34,317 nucleotides of DNA from Patulibacter sp. (GCF_030655195.1 NZ_JAURWA010000068.1:1-34317), one strand, 5' to 3'; counted from the first letter of the stretch, positions 13,336-21,712 are shown. Notes: a model not told the origin generated them from the letters alone. Program-made: numbers and translations.

Positions 13336-14489
13336 GGCCGAGGCGTCCCGGCGTAGCCCGCCGCGACCGTCCGCAGCGAGCCGTCGAGCGACAGCCGGTC
13401 GGCGTTGCTCGTGAACCACTCACGGGTCGAGGCACGCAGCTCGTCGCCCCGCTCGTGACAGGCGACGATCGCGTCGGCGATCGAGGCGCCGGTCGCCTCG
13501 GGCGCGACGAATCCGTTGACGCCTTCGTCGACGAGCTCGACCGCCGCGTTGTCGTCGCCCGCGACGACGATCGCCGGCGCGCCGTGCGAGGCGGCCTCGA
13601 CGACGACCATCCCGTAGCCCTCGCGGGAGGACGGCTGCAGCACGCACGTGGCGGTCCGCATCGCCTCGTCGACGACCTCGGCGGCGACGAACCCGGGCAG
13701 CTCGATCACGTCCTCCAGGCCGAGCTCGGCGATCCGGGCGCGGACCTTCTCGGCCTCGGGCCCCGCGCCGAAGATCCGGCCGCGCAGGTCGGGGATCCGC
13801 TCGCGCGCGGCGGCGATCGCGTCGACGACGAGCGGCGTGCGCTTCTCGGGGATCATCCGGCCGGCGTAGACGACGGTCGGGGGCGTCGTGGCCGGGTCGG
13901 CCGGCGGCGGCGCCAGGCTGCCGGCGTACTCGCCCGTCAGCACGGTGACCTCGCCGCGCAGGCCCAGACCACGGAGCCGGCCGGCGTGCAGGCGGGAGAA
14001 CGCGTAGGCGGTCTGCGGCACCTGGGCGCAGACCCGCTGGATCGTCCAGCCCACGCGGCCGCCGACGCCGCCGAGGTACTCGAGCCAGTAGTCGCGGCTC
14101 CACACCTCGTGCCAGTCGCACGAGATCCGAAAGCGCCCGACGGGCTTCGTCACCGCGGCGGCGAGCAGCGAGAAGTACGGGAACGACGCCGTGTGCACGA
14201 CGTCGTAGTGGCGCCCGCGCCGCAGCAGGTGCGCGAAGACCCCGAGCCCGAACCGCAGCGGCGGCCCGATCTTGCGTCGGTCGCCGACGTAGAGGTCCAT
14301 CCGCGGGCCGACGGCCACGACCTCGACGCCGGGCAGGTCGGGCGCGTCGCCCTCGTCCCACTGCGTGAGCGTCAGGTAGGTGACCTCGTGTCCCTCGGCC
14401 GCGAGTCGCTCGGCGAGGTTGCGGTACCACCGCTCGGCGCCGCCGACGGTCCAGGGGAAGAGGCAGTCGTAGACGAGGCAGATGCGCAC
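13332..14489 (-). CDS. Glycosyltransferase family 4
   Basis: A 385-residue GT-B glycosyltransferase. It begins with the acceptor-domain strand RICLVYDCLFPWTVGGAERW (glycine loop at 15-18) and LAERLAAEGHEVTYLT. The donor domain includes VVYAGRMIPEKRTPLVVDAI, GAGPEAEKVRARIAELGL, and the signature PSSREGYGMVVVEAASHGAP with a conserved glutamate pair. The start is GTG 14489, 13 bases after the upstream gmd stop, so the two form a leftward operon. A GDP-sugar donor derived from the gmd product is a reasonable inference. The C-terminal stop overlaps the stop of the convergent glycosyltransferase in a single CTAG. Confidence 0.87.
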   Translation of the reverse strand: MRICLVYDCLFPWTVGGAERWYRNLAERLAAEGHEVTYLTLTQWDEGDAPDLPGVEVVAVGPRMDLYVGDRRKIGPPLRFGLGVFAHLLRRGRHYDVVHTASFPYFSLLAAAVTKPVGRFRISCDWHEVWSRDYWLEYLGGVGGRVGWTIQRVCAQVPQTAYAFSRLHAGRLRGLGLRGEVTVLTGEYAGSLAPPPADPATTPPTVVYAGRMIPEKRTPLVVDAIAAARERIPDLRGRIFGAGPEAEKVRARIAELGLEDVIELPGFVAAEVVDEAMRTATCVLQPSSREGYGMVVVEAASHGAPAIVVAGDDNAAVELVDEGVNGFVAPEATGASIADAIVACHERGDELRASTREWFTSNADRLSLDGSLRTVAAGYAGTPRP

Positions 14490-14502
14490 GCCGGGCCCCG
14501 CC

Positions 14503-15468
14503 CTACTTCGAGAGCAGTTCGAGGTCGGCGCGGGTCATGAGGCGGATGAGCTCCTCGAACGAGGTCTCCGGCACCCATCCGAGGTCCTTCTTCGCCTTGG
14601 CCGGGTCGCCGATCAGCAGGTCGACCTCGGCCGGCCGCACGAACTGCGGATCGATCCGCACGTAGGGCTCGTAGTCGCCGAGGCCGGCCTCGTCGAAGGC
14701 GACCTTCACGCACTCCTCGACGGTGTGGGTCTCGCCGGTGGCGATGACGTAGTCCTCGGCGGTGTCCTGCTGCAGCATCAGCCACATCGCCTCGACGTAG
14801 TCCTTCGCGTAGCCCCAGTCGCGCTTGGCGTCGAGGTTGCCCAGCGCCAGCTCCTTGCGCAGGCCGTGCTTGATCGCCGCGGCGTGCCAGGTGATCTTGC
14901 GCGTCACGAACTCCAGGCCGCGCCTGGGGGACTCGTGGTTGAAGAGGATCCCCGACGTGGCGTGCAGGTCGTAGGACTCGCGGTAGTTGACGGTGATGAA
15001 GTGGCCGTAGACCTTCGCGACCCCGTACGGGGAGCGGGGGTAGAGCGGGGTCTCCTCGGACTGCGGGACCTCGCGGACCTTGCCGAACATCTCCGACGAG
15101 GACGCCTGGTAGAAGCGCGCCTCCGGCGCGGCCTCGCGCATCGCCTCCAGCACGCGGGTGACCGACACGCCGGTGAAGTCGGCCGTCAGGGTCGGCTGGA
15201 CCCAGGAGAGGCCGACGAAGCTCATCGCGGCGAGGTTGTAGATCTCGTCCGGGGCGGACGCGCGGATCGTGTCGACCAAGGAGCGCTGGTCGAGCAGGTC
15301 GCCCTGGTGCAGGGTGATCTTGTCGCGCAGGTGCTCGATCCGGTCGAACTTCTCCGTCGATGCGCGACGGACCATCCCGTGCACCTCGTAGCCCTTGTCG
15401 AGCAGCAGCTCGGCGAGGTAGGAGCCGTCCTGGCCGGTGATTCCGGTGATGAGGGCGCGCTTCGGCAT
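14503..15468 (-). CDS. gmd: GDP-mannose 4,6-dehydratase
   Basis: A 321-residue extended SDR that converts GDP-mannose to GDP-4-keto-6-deoxymannose, the precursor of GDP-fucose, GDP-rhamnose and related sugars. Diagnostic GMD segments are [15 protein letters not shown] (9-23), [30 protein letters not shown] (122-129), YxxxK as Y148/K152, [17 protein letters not shown], and [21 protein letters not shown]. The ATG at 15468 is supported by TAGGCT 7 bases upstream, and a longer ORF is rejected because the Rossmann strand begins at residue 4. It is somewhat shorter than the roughly 340-370 residues of enterobacterial GMD, as in many actinobacterial versions. It is followed by a GT4 gene. Confidence 0.93.
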   Translation of the reverse strand: MPKRALITGITGQDGSYLAELLLDKGYEVHGMVRRASTEKFDRIEHLRDKITLHQGDLLDQRSLVDTIRASAPDEIYNLAAMSFVGLSWVQPTLTADFTGVSVTRVLEAMREAAPEARFYQASSSEMFGKVREVPQSEETPLYPRSPYGVAKVYGHFITVNYRESYDLHATSGILFNHESPRRGLEFVTRKITWHAAAIKHGLRKELALGNLDAKRDWGYAKDYVEAMWLMLQQDTAEDYVIATGETHTVEECVKVAFDEAGLGDYEPYVRIDPQFVRPAEVDLLIGDPAKAKKDLGWVPETSFEELIRLMTRADLELLSK

Positions 15469-15475
15469 GGGCGGA

Positions 15476-15481
15476 AGCCTA
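15476..15481 (-). promoter_or_regulatory. TAGGCT -10 box of gmd
   Basis: On the minus strand TAGGCT lies 7 bases before the ATG at 15468. A -35 element would fall within the 14-bp tandem repeat at 15492-15519. Confidence 0.55.
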
Positions 15482-15491
15482 CGAGAGGACC

Positions 15492-15519
15492 GAGAACCGC
15501 GGATTGAGAACCGCGGATT
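15492..15519. repeat. Two tandem copies of a 14-bp repeat in a divergent promoter region
   Basis: GAGAACCGCGGATT occurs twice head to tail without a mismatch (15492-15505, 15506-15519). Each copy holds the palindromic core CCGCGG in a near-palindromic AACCGCGGATT. The position, overlapping the expected -35 of the gmd promoter and 70 bases from the opposite promoter, suggests a regulator-binding site. A simple replication duplication is the alternative. Confidence 0.6.
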
Positions 15520-15585
15520 GGCCGTCGGTTGGGCGCGCCCCGCTTTGCGACGTTTGAGGGGTGAGGCGAGACCGTGGCCCCTCGC

Positions 15586-15591
15586 TACGAT
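15586..15591 (+). promoter_or_regulatory. TACGAT -10 box of the zinc-ribbon methyltransferase
   Basis: TACGAT ends 6 bases before ATG 15598, the leaderless spacing found repeatedly here. It is the first promoter of the rightward second glycan block. Confidence 0.55.
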
Positions 15592-15597
15592 CGCCGC

Positions 15598-16476
15598 ATG
15601 CATCCGCAGATGACCTGCGTCTCCTGTGGCGGTTCCCCCGTCAAGGCGTTCGAGGCGACGGACGACTACCTCCGACGGGACGGTGTGGTCTTCACGTACA
15701 GCCGCTGCCCGGTCTGCGGGACGTACGCTCTCGTGAACAGGCCCGAGAACCTGGGCGACTATTACGCCGACGACGCGTACTACGACGGGACTGGCGATGC
15801 GTCACAGGATCACCTGCGCCGCGGGCTCCTCTCCACCTTCGCCCCGTGGGCAGGTGGCGGTCGCATGTTGGACATCGGCCCGGGGAACGGAGCACTCCTC
15901 CGCGAGGCGCGCAATCACGGGTTCACGGACCAATCCGCCGTCGAGCGCGACGCCCGGTCATGCGAGTTGATGCGCGGAGACGGTGTCTCCGTCGTCGAGA
16001 CCGCGGATCCGGTCGCCGGGCTCGACGGGGTCGAGCCGGCGGACGCGGTGGTCATGGCGCACGTGATTGAGCACGTCGAGGAGCCGATGGAACTCCTGAC
16101 GGCCGCAGCGTCCAAGGTAAAGCCGGGTGGCGTTCTGGTGGTCGCGACCCCAAACCCGGAATCGCTGTCGTTCAAAGTTTGTCGCTCCCGTTGGCGGCAC
16201 GTGGACGCCCCGCGGCACCTCTTCCTCCTGCCGCACGCCGTCGTCGCCGACCGTGCGCGGCGGGCCGGACTGGAGAACGTCCGCACTACGACGACCGATC
16301 CGTCGGGCCTCGAGTGCAACCGCGGTGCTTGGTGGCCGTGGGCGCTCAACGTGATGCCGACCAAGCGAAGCGGGCACAACCTCGACCGGGTGGTCCGTCG
16401 AAGCGCAGGCATTCTCGAGCGTCGCGGACTACGCGGGAGCACGTACACCGCGGTGTTCCGTCGTCCCCCGGCCTGA
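15598..16476 (+). CDS. SAM-dependent methyltransferase with N-terminal zinc ribbon
   Basis: A 292-residue class I methyltransferase of the type found in polysaccharide clusters. An N-terminal zinc ribbon is formed by C7/C10 (CVSC) and C37/C40 (CPVC). The SAM-binding motif [12 protein letters not shown] follows near residues 88-100, then [18 protein letters not shown] (motif II region) and [29 protein letters not shown] segment is common in methyltransferases acting on sugars. It probably O-methylates a glycan or nucleotide sugar; the target is unknown. If the pathway downstream makes a vinelose-like sugar, this enzyme could supply a 2-O-methyl group, which is speculation. Its base usage is visibly less GC-biased at third positions than the genes to its left, suggesting a transferred segment begins here. 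Confidence 0.85.
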   Translation: MHPQMTCVSCGGSPVKAFEATDDYLRRDGVVFTYSRCPVCGTYALVNRPENLGDYYADDAYYDGTGDASQDHLRRGLLSTFAPWAGGGRMLDIGPGNGALLREARNHGFTDQSAVERDARSCELMRGDGVSVVETADPVAGLDGVEPADAVVMAHVIEHVEEPMELLTAAASKVKPGGVLVVATPNPESLSFKVCRSRWRHVDAPRHLFLLPHAVVADRARRAGLENVRTTTTDPSGLECNRGAWWPWALNVMPTKRSGHNLDRVVRRSAGILERRGLRGSTYTAVFRRPPA

Positions 16477-16537
16477 TCCCGGTTGGGGTGGAGGCCCCAA
16501 GTGAGGCGCCGGACCCGGCCGGACCCGGACTCGGCGG

Positions 16538-16543
16538 TAGCCT
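16538..16543 (+). promoter_or_regulatory. TAGCCT -10 box of rfbG
   Basis: TAGCCT lies 7 bases before GTG 16551, which fixes that GTG as the start among several in-frame candidates. Confidence 0.55.
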
Positions 16544-16550
16544 CCCCGCC

Positions 16551-17651
16551 GTGTCCGAGTTCGTGAATCCGCCGCAGTTCGGCGCCGTCGCCCCCGCTAT
16601 GTGGCGCGGGCGCCGCGTCCTCTTGACCGGGCACACCGGTTTCAAGGGCGCGTGGCTGTCGCTGTGGCTGCAGGCGCTGGGCGCGGAGGTCACGGGCTTC
16701 AGTAATGGGATCCCGACGGCGCCGTCGCTCTACGCGCTGGCCGACGTCGAGCCGGGCCTGACGAACATCACCGCCGATATCCGCGACCGCGAGGCAGTAA
16801 CTGCGGCGGTCCGCGACGCGCGGCCGGAGGTCGTGATCCACATGGCTGCGCAGCCGATGGTGCGCCGGTCGTTCGTGAATCCGCACGAGACGTACGAGAC
16901 GAACGTCATGGGCACCGTCAACGTCCTCGACGCGGTCCGCACGGTCGGCGCGGACACGGTGCGGGCGGTTGTGAACATCACATCGGACAAGGCGTACGAC
17001 AACCGTGAGCAGGGCCGCCCGTTCGTGGAGGACGACCCGATGGGCGGCCACGATCCTTACTCCAACTCGAAGGGCTGCGCGGAGCTCGTCACCGACGCAT
17101 TCCGGCGCTCGTACTTCTCCGGCGATGACGTTGGCCCGCGCGTGGCGAGCGTTCGTGCGGGCAACGTCATTGGCGGTGGCGACTGGGGCGAGGACCGTCT
17201 GGTGCCCGACGTTATGCGCGCGGTCTCGGCGGGGCGGCCGGTGCCGATCCGCAACCCCACGGCGATCCGGCCGTGGCAGCACGTCCTGAACCCACTCTCC
17301 GGTTACCTCGTGGTGGCCCAGAAGATCCTGGCCGGCAACCACGACGCGGCGTCGGGGTGGAACTTTGGGCCCGCGCAAGACGACGCGAAGCCGGTGTCAT
17401 GGATCGCTGATCGGCTGACGGAGCTCTGGCCCGATGAGCTGGCCTGGGAGATTGATCCGGGCCCCCATCCGCACGAGGCGCAGTTCCTGTCGCTGGACTC
17501 AACAAAAGCCCGGGAGGGCCTGGGCTGGCGGCCCCGGTGGGCGCTCGGGCAGACGCTCGAGTCGATCGTGCAGTGGCACCTCGGGCTGCGGGACGGTGCG
17601 GACGTCCGTGCACTGACGCTCGAGCAGATCCGTCTATTCTCGGCCGCATGA
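16551..17651 (+). CDS. rfbG: CDP-glucose 4,6-dehydratase
   Basis: A 366-residue extended SDR that dehydrates CDP-glucose to CDP-4-keto-6-deoxyglucose. The N-terminal LLTGHTGFKGAWLSLWLQ (24-41) is diagnostic of this enzyme. Further hallmarks are HMAAQPMVRRSF, ITSDKAYDN (143-151), Y170/K174 in YSNSKG, VRAGNVIGGGDW, and RPWQHVLNPLSGYL. Length agrees with the 355-370 usual for RfbG. The start is GTG 16551, set by a TAGCCT box 7 bases before it; the ORF continues upstream but only through shadow sequence. The stop overlaps the start of the cytidylyltransferase gene by ATGA. With the next gene it provides the committed steps of CDP-6-deoxyhexose synthesis. No 3-dehydrase (RfbH) follows, so a 3,6-dideoxy sugar is unlikely. 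Confidence 0.93.
   Translation: MSEFVNPPQFGAVAPAMWRGRRVLLTGHTGFKGAWLSLWLQALGAEVTGFSNGIPTAPSLYALADVEPGLTNITADIRDREAVTAAVRDARPEVVIHMAAQPMVRRSFVNPHETYETNVMGTVNVLDAVRTVGADTVRAVVNITSDKAYDNREQGRPFVEDDPMGGHDPYSNSKGCAELVTDAFRRSYFSGDDVGPRVASVRAGNVIGGGDWGEDRLVPDVMRAVSAGRPVPIRNPTAIRPWQHVLNPLSGYLVVAQKILAGNHDAASGWNFGPAQDDAKPVSWIADRLTELWPDELAWEIDPGPHPHEAQFLSLDSTKAREGLGWRPRWALGQTLESIVQWHLGLRDGADVRALTLEQIRLFSAA
17635..17640 (+). promoter_or_regulatory. TATTCT -10 box of rfbF inside the end of rfbG
   Basis: TATTCT lies in the last codons of rfbG and ends 7 bases before ATG 17648. This would let rfbF be transcribed separately as a leaderless mRNA in addition to the operon transcript. Confidence 0.5.
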
Positions 17652-18418
17652 AGGCCGTGATTCTCGCTGGGGGCCTCGGCTCGCGACTGAGCGAGGAGAC
17701 CTCCGTGCGTCCGAAGCCGATGGTGGAGATCGGGGGCAAGCCGATGCTCTGGCACATCATGAAGATCTATTCCGCGCACGGGATCAACGACTTCGTGGTG
17801 TGTCTGGGCTACAAGGGCTACGTCATCAAGGAGTGGTTCGCGAACTACGCGCTGCACACCTCCGACGTGACGTTCGACCTGCGCACGGGCGAGATGGAGG
17901 TCCACCACTCTACGACTGAGCCGTGGCGCGTGACGCTCGTCAACACCGGGGCGAACTCGATGACCGGCGGCCGCCTCGGGCGCGTCCTGCCGTACCTCGA
18001 CGACGAGGACTTCTGCTTCACCTACGGCGACGGTGTGGCCGACGTCGATCTGACCGCGTTGTTGGCGTTCCACAAGAGCCACGGCAAGCAGGCGACGGTC
18101 ACCGCGGTGCAGCCCGCCGGCCGCTTCGGCGCGCTGGACATCGACGGCGACGAGGTCAAGTCGTTCGAGGAGAAGCCGCGCGGCGACGGTGCGTGGACCA
18201 ACGGCGGGTTCTTCGTGCTCTCGCCGAAGGTCGCTTCGTACCTCGAGGGCGACGCGACGGTCTTCGAGCAGGGACCGCTCCGGGGTCTCGCCGCCGACGG
18301 CCAGCTCGCGTCGTACAAGCACACGGGTTACTGGCAGGCGATGGACACGCTGCGCGAGAAGCAGATGCTGCAAGAGCTGTGGGACTCCGGCGACGCGCCC
18401 TGGCGCGTGTGGTCCTAG
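17648..18418 (+). CDS. rfbF: Glucose-1-phosphate cytidylyltransferase
   Basis: A 256-residue nucleotidyltransferase that makes CDP-glucose from CTP and glucose-1-phosphate. Residues 5-13 read ILAGGLGSR, the NTP-binding loop, followed by RPKPMVEIGGKPMLWHI (K23 and K31 region) and YGDGVADVD, whose first aspartate binds the metal. RfbF-specific features include LGYKGYVIKEWF, the long VHHSTTEPWRVTLVNTG segment, AVQPAGRFGALDI, and GFFVLSPKV. Length is that of RfbF (about 257). ATGA overlap with rfbG shows a shared operon. Gene order (rfbG before rfbF) is reversed relative to enterobacteria. Confidence 0.94.
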   Translation: MKAVILAGGLGSRLSEETSVRPKPMVEIGGKPMLWHIMKIYSAHGINDFVVCLGYKGYVIKEWFANYALHTSDVTFDLRTGEMEVHHSTTEPWRVTLVNTGANSMTGGRLGRVLPYLDDEDFCFTYGDGVADVDLTALLAFHKSHGKQATVTAVQPAGRFGALDIDGDEVKSFEEKPRGDGAWTNGGFFVLSPKVASYLEGDATVFEQGPLRGLAADGQLASYKHTGYWQAMDTLREKQMLQELWDSGDAPWRVWS

Positions 18419-18457
18419 GACCGCGGTGACCGATCTGACGGCTGACGACTGTCGCTG

Positions 18458-19438
18458 ATGGGCGTCGGCAGCTCCGCACCTCTCGGCGTCGATGTGGCGA
18501 TCGTCGCGTATCGCCGCTGGGACCTGACCTCCAGTTGCCTCGACCACCTCGCGAGCCAGACGCGAGAGCACCGCGTCGTGGTGTGCGACAACGGCTGCGA
18601 CGAGGGCACTGCAGACCTCGTCCGGGAGCACTACCCCGACGTCGAGGTCCTGCGTCTCGAGCGGAACATGCCCTACGCGACTGCCTGCAACCGCGCCGTT
18701 GCTCAGGGTGAGCGCGACGTCATCGTGATGATGAACAACGACATCGACGCTCGGCCCGACTTCCTTGAGAGGCTCGTCGCCCCGCTCGAGTCGGATCCGA
18801 CGGTCGGATCGGTGTCTGGTCTTCTGATCGCGCCCGGCGAGCAGCGTATCGACAGCGTGGGCCTGGTCGCGGACCGAACGCTCTCGGCCTTCCCGCGGTG
18901 GGGCGGCGCCCACCCGTCGCAAGCCCGAGCCGATTCGCCCGTCCTGACCGGGCCGGCCGGCGCGGCGGCGGCCTTTCGACGGGCGGCGTGGGACGAGGTC
19001 GGCGGCCTCGACCAGCGGATCTTCGCCTACATGGAGGACTTCGACCTCGCCGTGCGGCTGCGCACCGCGGGCTGGGGTGCTGGGGCGGCGCTCGACGCCG
19101 TGGCCGTCCACATCGGGTCGGCGACGAACGTGCATCGGTCCGTGAACCAACGTCGCAACGGCGGGTTCGGTCGTGGATACGTCCTCCGTCGGTACGGCTT
19201 GCTTCGCACCAGGCTCGCCGCGCAGATCCTGGCGACCGAGGCCATCGTCGTCCTGGCCGATGTGGTCATCTCTCGCGATCTCGCCGCGCTGAAGGGCCGG
19301 ATCGCTGGGTGGCGGGCCGGGCGGGGACTTCCGCGTCACGCGATGCCGCCGGCGGCGGCGGTCGACGGCACGATCACGTTCAGGGACAGCATGCGCCTGC
19401 GTCGTGGCGTCTACTTCCCGGGCCAGGACTCGTCGTGA
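18458..19438 (+). CDS. Glycosyltransferase family 2 (rhamnosyltransferase-like)
   Basis: A 326-residue GT-A enzyme. VDVAIVAYRRWDLTSSCLDHL opens the nucleotide-binding fold, VVCDNGCDEGT follows, and MMNNDIDARPDFL contains the metal-binding DXD motif. GPAGAAAAFRRAAWDEVGGLDQRIFAYMEDFDLAVRLR holds the acceptor-side ED motif. This architecture is that of WbbL-type rhamnosyl and related transferases. The C-terminal part has a run LAAQILATEAIVVLADVVI that could associate with the membrane. The start ATG 18458 overlaps the TGA of a preceding short frame in TGATG, and there is no ribosome site. It overlaps the next gene by GTGA. Donor unknown; the CDP-branched sugar is a candidate. Confidence 0.85.
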   Translation: MGVGSSAPLGVDVAIVAYRRWDLTSSCLDHLASQTREHRVVVCDNGCDEGTADLVREHYPDVEVLRLERNMPYATACNRAVAQGERDVIVMMNNDIDARPDFLERLVAPLESDPTVGSVSGLLIAPGEQRIDSVGLVADRTLSAFPRWGGAHPSQARADSPVLTGPAGAAAAFRRAAWDEVGGLDQRIFAYMEDFDLAVRLRTAGWGAGAALDAVAVHIGSATNVHRSVNQRRNGGFGRGYVLRRYGLLRTRLAAQILATEAIVVLADVVISRDLAALKGRIAGWRAGRGLPRHAMPPAAAVDGTITFRDSMRLRRGVYFPGQDSS

Positions 19439-20757
19439 CCGACGTGCGTCCGCGCGTGCTGTTCATCTCCCCCGATGCGGTCGGCAAACAGATGGCCGGG
19501 CTCGGTATCCGGTACACGGAACTCGCCGCGACGCTGACGGACATCGCTGACGTCGTCATCGCGACCGGTGCCCCCGAGCGCGACGCCTCGGTCCTGGCTT
19601 CCGGGGCCCGGGTCGTCGGCTACGAGCCCCACGCCGCGGACGCTCTGCGCGAGTGGATCGCCTGGGCGCACACCATCGTTACGCCCCCGCAGTGGCCGGT
19701 CGTCACGCGGTGGTTGCGCCGTTCGGGCAAGCGGGTCGTCTTCGATCTCTACGACCCCGAAACGTTGGAGACCCTTGAACTCTTCTCGCGGGGCCGCCCC
19801 GGGATCCGTCGCCTGATGGTCGCGCTCACGCTCGACCGGCTCCACGACGCGCTGCGGACGGGGCACCACTTCATGTGCGCCAGCGAGGCCCAGAGGGACC
19901 TCTGGACGGGCGTCCTGCTCGGCGGACGTGCCCTGGGGCCGAAGACCTACGACGCGGACCGCAGCCTGCGATCGGTCATCGATCTGGTGCCTTTCGGGCT
20001 TCCCTCGACCCCCCCGACGGTGTCGGGCGGGGGCGGCCCGCGTGCAGCCTTCCCGCAGATCGCCCCTGATGACGAGATCGTGCTCTGGAACGGCGGGATC
20101 TGGCCGTGGCTAGACGCTCCGACTGCCGTTCGCGCGATGGCCCGTGTGGCGCAGGCTCGGCCCGGCGTTCGCTTGGTCTTCATGGGGCGCGGGTCCGGCT
20201 TTGCAGGGCAGGCCGCCGTCGAGGAGGCGCAGGCCGTAGCTCGCGCGGCGGGCGTGCTCGACAGCACGGTGCTGTTCTCGGATAGATGGGTGCCCTACGC
20301 CGAGCGGTCCGACTGGCTCCTTGCCGCCGACTGCGGGATCGCGACCGCCGGAGACCACCTCGAGACGCGCTATGCCTTTCGGACACGGATGCTTGACTGC
20401 TTCTGGGCGGGATTGCCCGTTGTCTGCACCGCCGGGGACGATCTGGCCGCGCGAGTGGGACGGGACGGCCTCGGCGCGGTCTCCCCGGTCGGGGACGACG
20501 AGTCGCTCGCGATGGCGATCGTCGGGGTGCTGGAGCGCGGACGCGTCGGTCACGGGCCCGCGCTGGCCGAGGCCGCGCGTGACTACGCCTGGCCCGTCGT
20601 AAGCACACCGTTGCGGCGGTGGGTGCTCGGGCCCAAACCGCGGCTTAGTCCCGCCCGGACCGCGGTACGACTGCCAGGGCACCTCGGGCGCGAGGTCGCC
20701 TACCGAGCGGTGCGGGCGAGCCTGGCCAGGCTGCGAATCGACTGGCCTTCCCTGTGA
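19435..20757 (+). CDS. GT-B glycosyltransferase (GT4-like)
   Basis: A 440-residue glycosyltransferase. The N-terminus (RPRVLFISPDAVGKQMAGLGIRY) resembles GT4 proteins that begin ISP...AGLGIRYWELA. Mid-protein residues VVFDLYDPETLE and HHFMCASEAQRDLW belong to the acceptor domain. The donor domain begins EIVLWNGGIWPWLDAPTAVRAM and continues VRLVFMGRG. Its ending ETRYAFRTRMLDCFWAGLPVV is a recognisable signature of a GT4 subgroup found in actinobacterial surface-glycan clusters. GTG 19435 forms GTGA with the preceding gene, and the stop forms GTGA with the next, so three glycosyltransferase-like genes are tightly coupled. Sugar specificity is not predictable. Confidence 0.83.
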   Translation: MTDVRPRVLFISPDAVGKQMAGLGIRYTELAATLTDIADVVIATGAPERDASVLASGARVVGYEPHAADALREWIAWAHTIVTPPQWPVVTRWLRRSGKRVVFDLYDPETLETLELFSRGRPGIRRLMVALTLDRLHDALRTGHHFMCASEAQRDLWTGVLLGGRALGPKTYDADRSLRSVIDLVPFGLPSTPPTVSGGGGPRAAFPQIAPDDEIVLWNGGIWPWLDAPTAVRAMARVAQARPGVRLVFMGRGSGFAGQAAVEEAQAVARAAGVLDSTVLFSDRWVPYAERSDWLLAADCGIATAGDHLETRYAFRTRMLDCFWAGLPVVCTAGDDLAARVGRDGLGAVSPVGDDESLAMAIVGVLERGRVGHGPALAEAARDYAWPVVSTPLRRWVLGPKPRLSPARTAVRLPGHLGREVAYRAVRASLARLRIDWPSL

Positions 20758-21683
20758 CTCCGCGAATTGCCGTCGTGCACCTGGTCCGCAAAGGCAACGG
20801 CGTAGCGCCGTTCGAACGGTTCATGGCGTCCTACAACGCGCACCCGGCGGGCGCTGAGCACGATCTCGTTCTGCTCTTCAAGGGGTACGAGGGGGGGGAG
20901 AACGAGCTTCTTGCGCACCTTGACCGTGCGCCTGAGATGACGAAGCACCTCGTGGTTGGGGACAACGGGTTCGACCTCACGGCCTACCGCCAGGCCGCCG
21001 ACCGCCTCCCGCATGAAAGAGCCTGCTTCCTGAACTCGTTCAGTCGGGTTCTGCACCCGGGGTGGCTCGGGCTTCTGGCCGACGCATTCGATGACCCGTC
21101 CGTCGGCCTGGCGGGCGCCACGGGGTCCTGGGAGAGCACCGTCTCGCTCGGTCTGCGCCAGCTCGGCGACAGCCTCTCGTACCCCGGGGCGTTCGCCACC
21201 CGCGCCGCGCTCTTGGATGAGCTGCGGCACGAGTCCGGTGACTCGGCGCCAAATCCCATTCTCGAATGGCTCTTCGTTGCGAAGGAGACTGTCCGCAGCG
21301 CCCGCGAGTTCAGACGTTTCCCGTCTGCGCACCTGCGCACCAATGCGTTCCTCATCGAACGCGAACGTTTTCTCGGCGTACCGATGCCTGCTCTGTCGAC
21401 CAAGCGCGACGCGCTGGTTTTTGAGAACGGACGGCGTGGACTCACCGCTACCGTCCGCGCGCAGGGCCTGCGATCGGTCGTAGTCGACCGTACGGGAGTG
21501 GCACGCGGCGAGGCTGACTGGGCGGAAGGGAACGTGTTCTGGCAGGACGACCAACAGGATTTGCTCGTCGCCGATAACCAGACAGACGCGTACGATGCCG
21601 CGGGCGCCCGGGTCCGCGCGCTGCGCTCCCGCAAAGCCTGGGGGGCGTCCGCCCGCGGCGTTGCTACCCCCTCCTTTCCATGA
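20754..21683 (+). CDS. Uncharacterised glycosyltransferase-like protein
   Basis: A 309-residue protein I cannot place in a named family with confidence. It opens with a Rossmann-like strand (IAVVHLVRKGNGVAPFERFMASY). DNGFDLTAYRQAADRL (70-85), then CFLNSFSRVLHPGWLGLLADAF and VGLAGATGSWES, resemble the acceptor and donor segments of RgpF/rhamnan-synthesis and related GT-A-like proteins. An SAHLRTNAFLIERE segment lies around residues 190-205. There is no signal peptide or clear membrane helix. It lies between a GT4 and the flippase, coupled to the GT4 by GTGA, so a role in repeat-unit assembly is likely. It has less GC-biased codons than the flanks of the window. Confidence 0.7.
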   Translation: MTPRIAVVHLVRKGNGVAPFERFMASYNAHPAGAEHDLVLLFKGYEGGENELLAHLDRAPEMTKHLVVGDNGFDLTAYRQAADRLPHERACFLNSFSRVLHPGWLGLLADAFDDPSVGLAGATGSWESTVSLGLRQLGDSLSYPGAFATRAALLDELRHESGDSAPNPILEWLFVAKETVRSAREFRRFPSAHLRTNAFLIERERFLGVPMPALSTKRDALVFENGRRGLTATVRAQGLRSVVVDRTGVARGEADWAEGNVFWQDDQQDLLVADNQTDAYDAAGARVRALRSRKAWGASARGVATPSFP

Positions 21684-21712
21684 TGACCCTCTCGAGAACT
21701 GCGGCCTGATCC

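Noticed and set aside
15492-15519. CRISPR or insertion-sequence end
   Set aside because: Two adjacent 14-bp copies without spacers, no cas or transposase genes, and no target-site duplication.
16177-16560. Upstream extension of rfbG into the methyltransferase gene
   Set aside because: The conserved GHTGFKG start and a correctly spaced TAGCCT box support GTG 16551. The upstream residues are Arg/Pro-rich shadow sequence.
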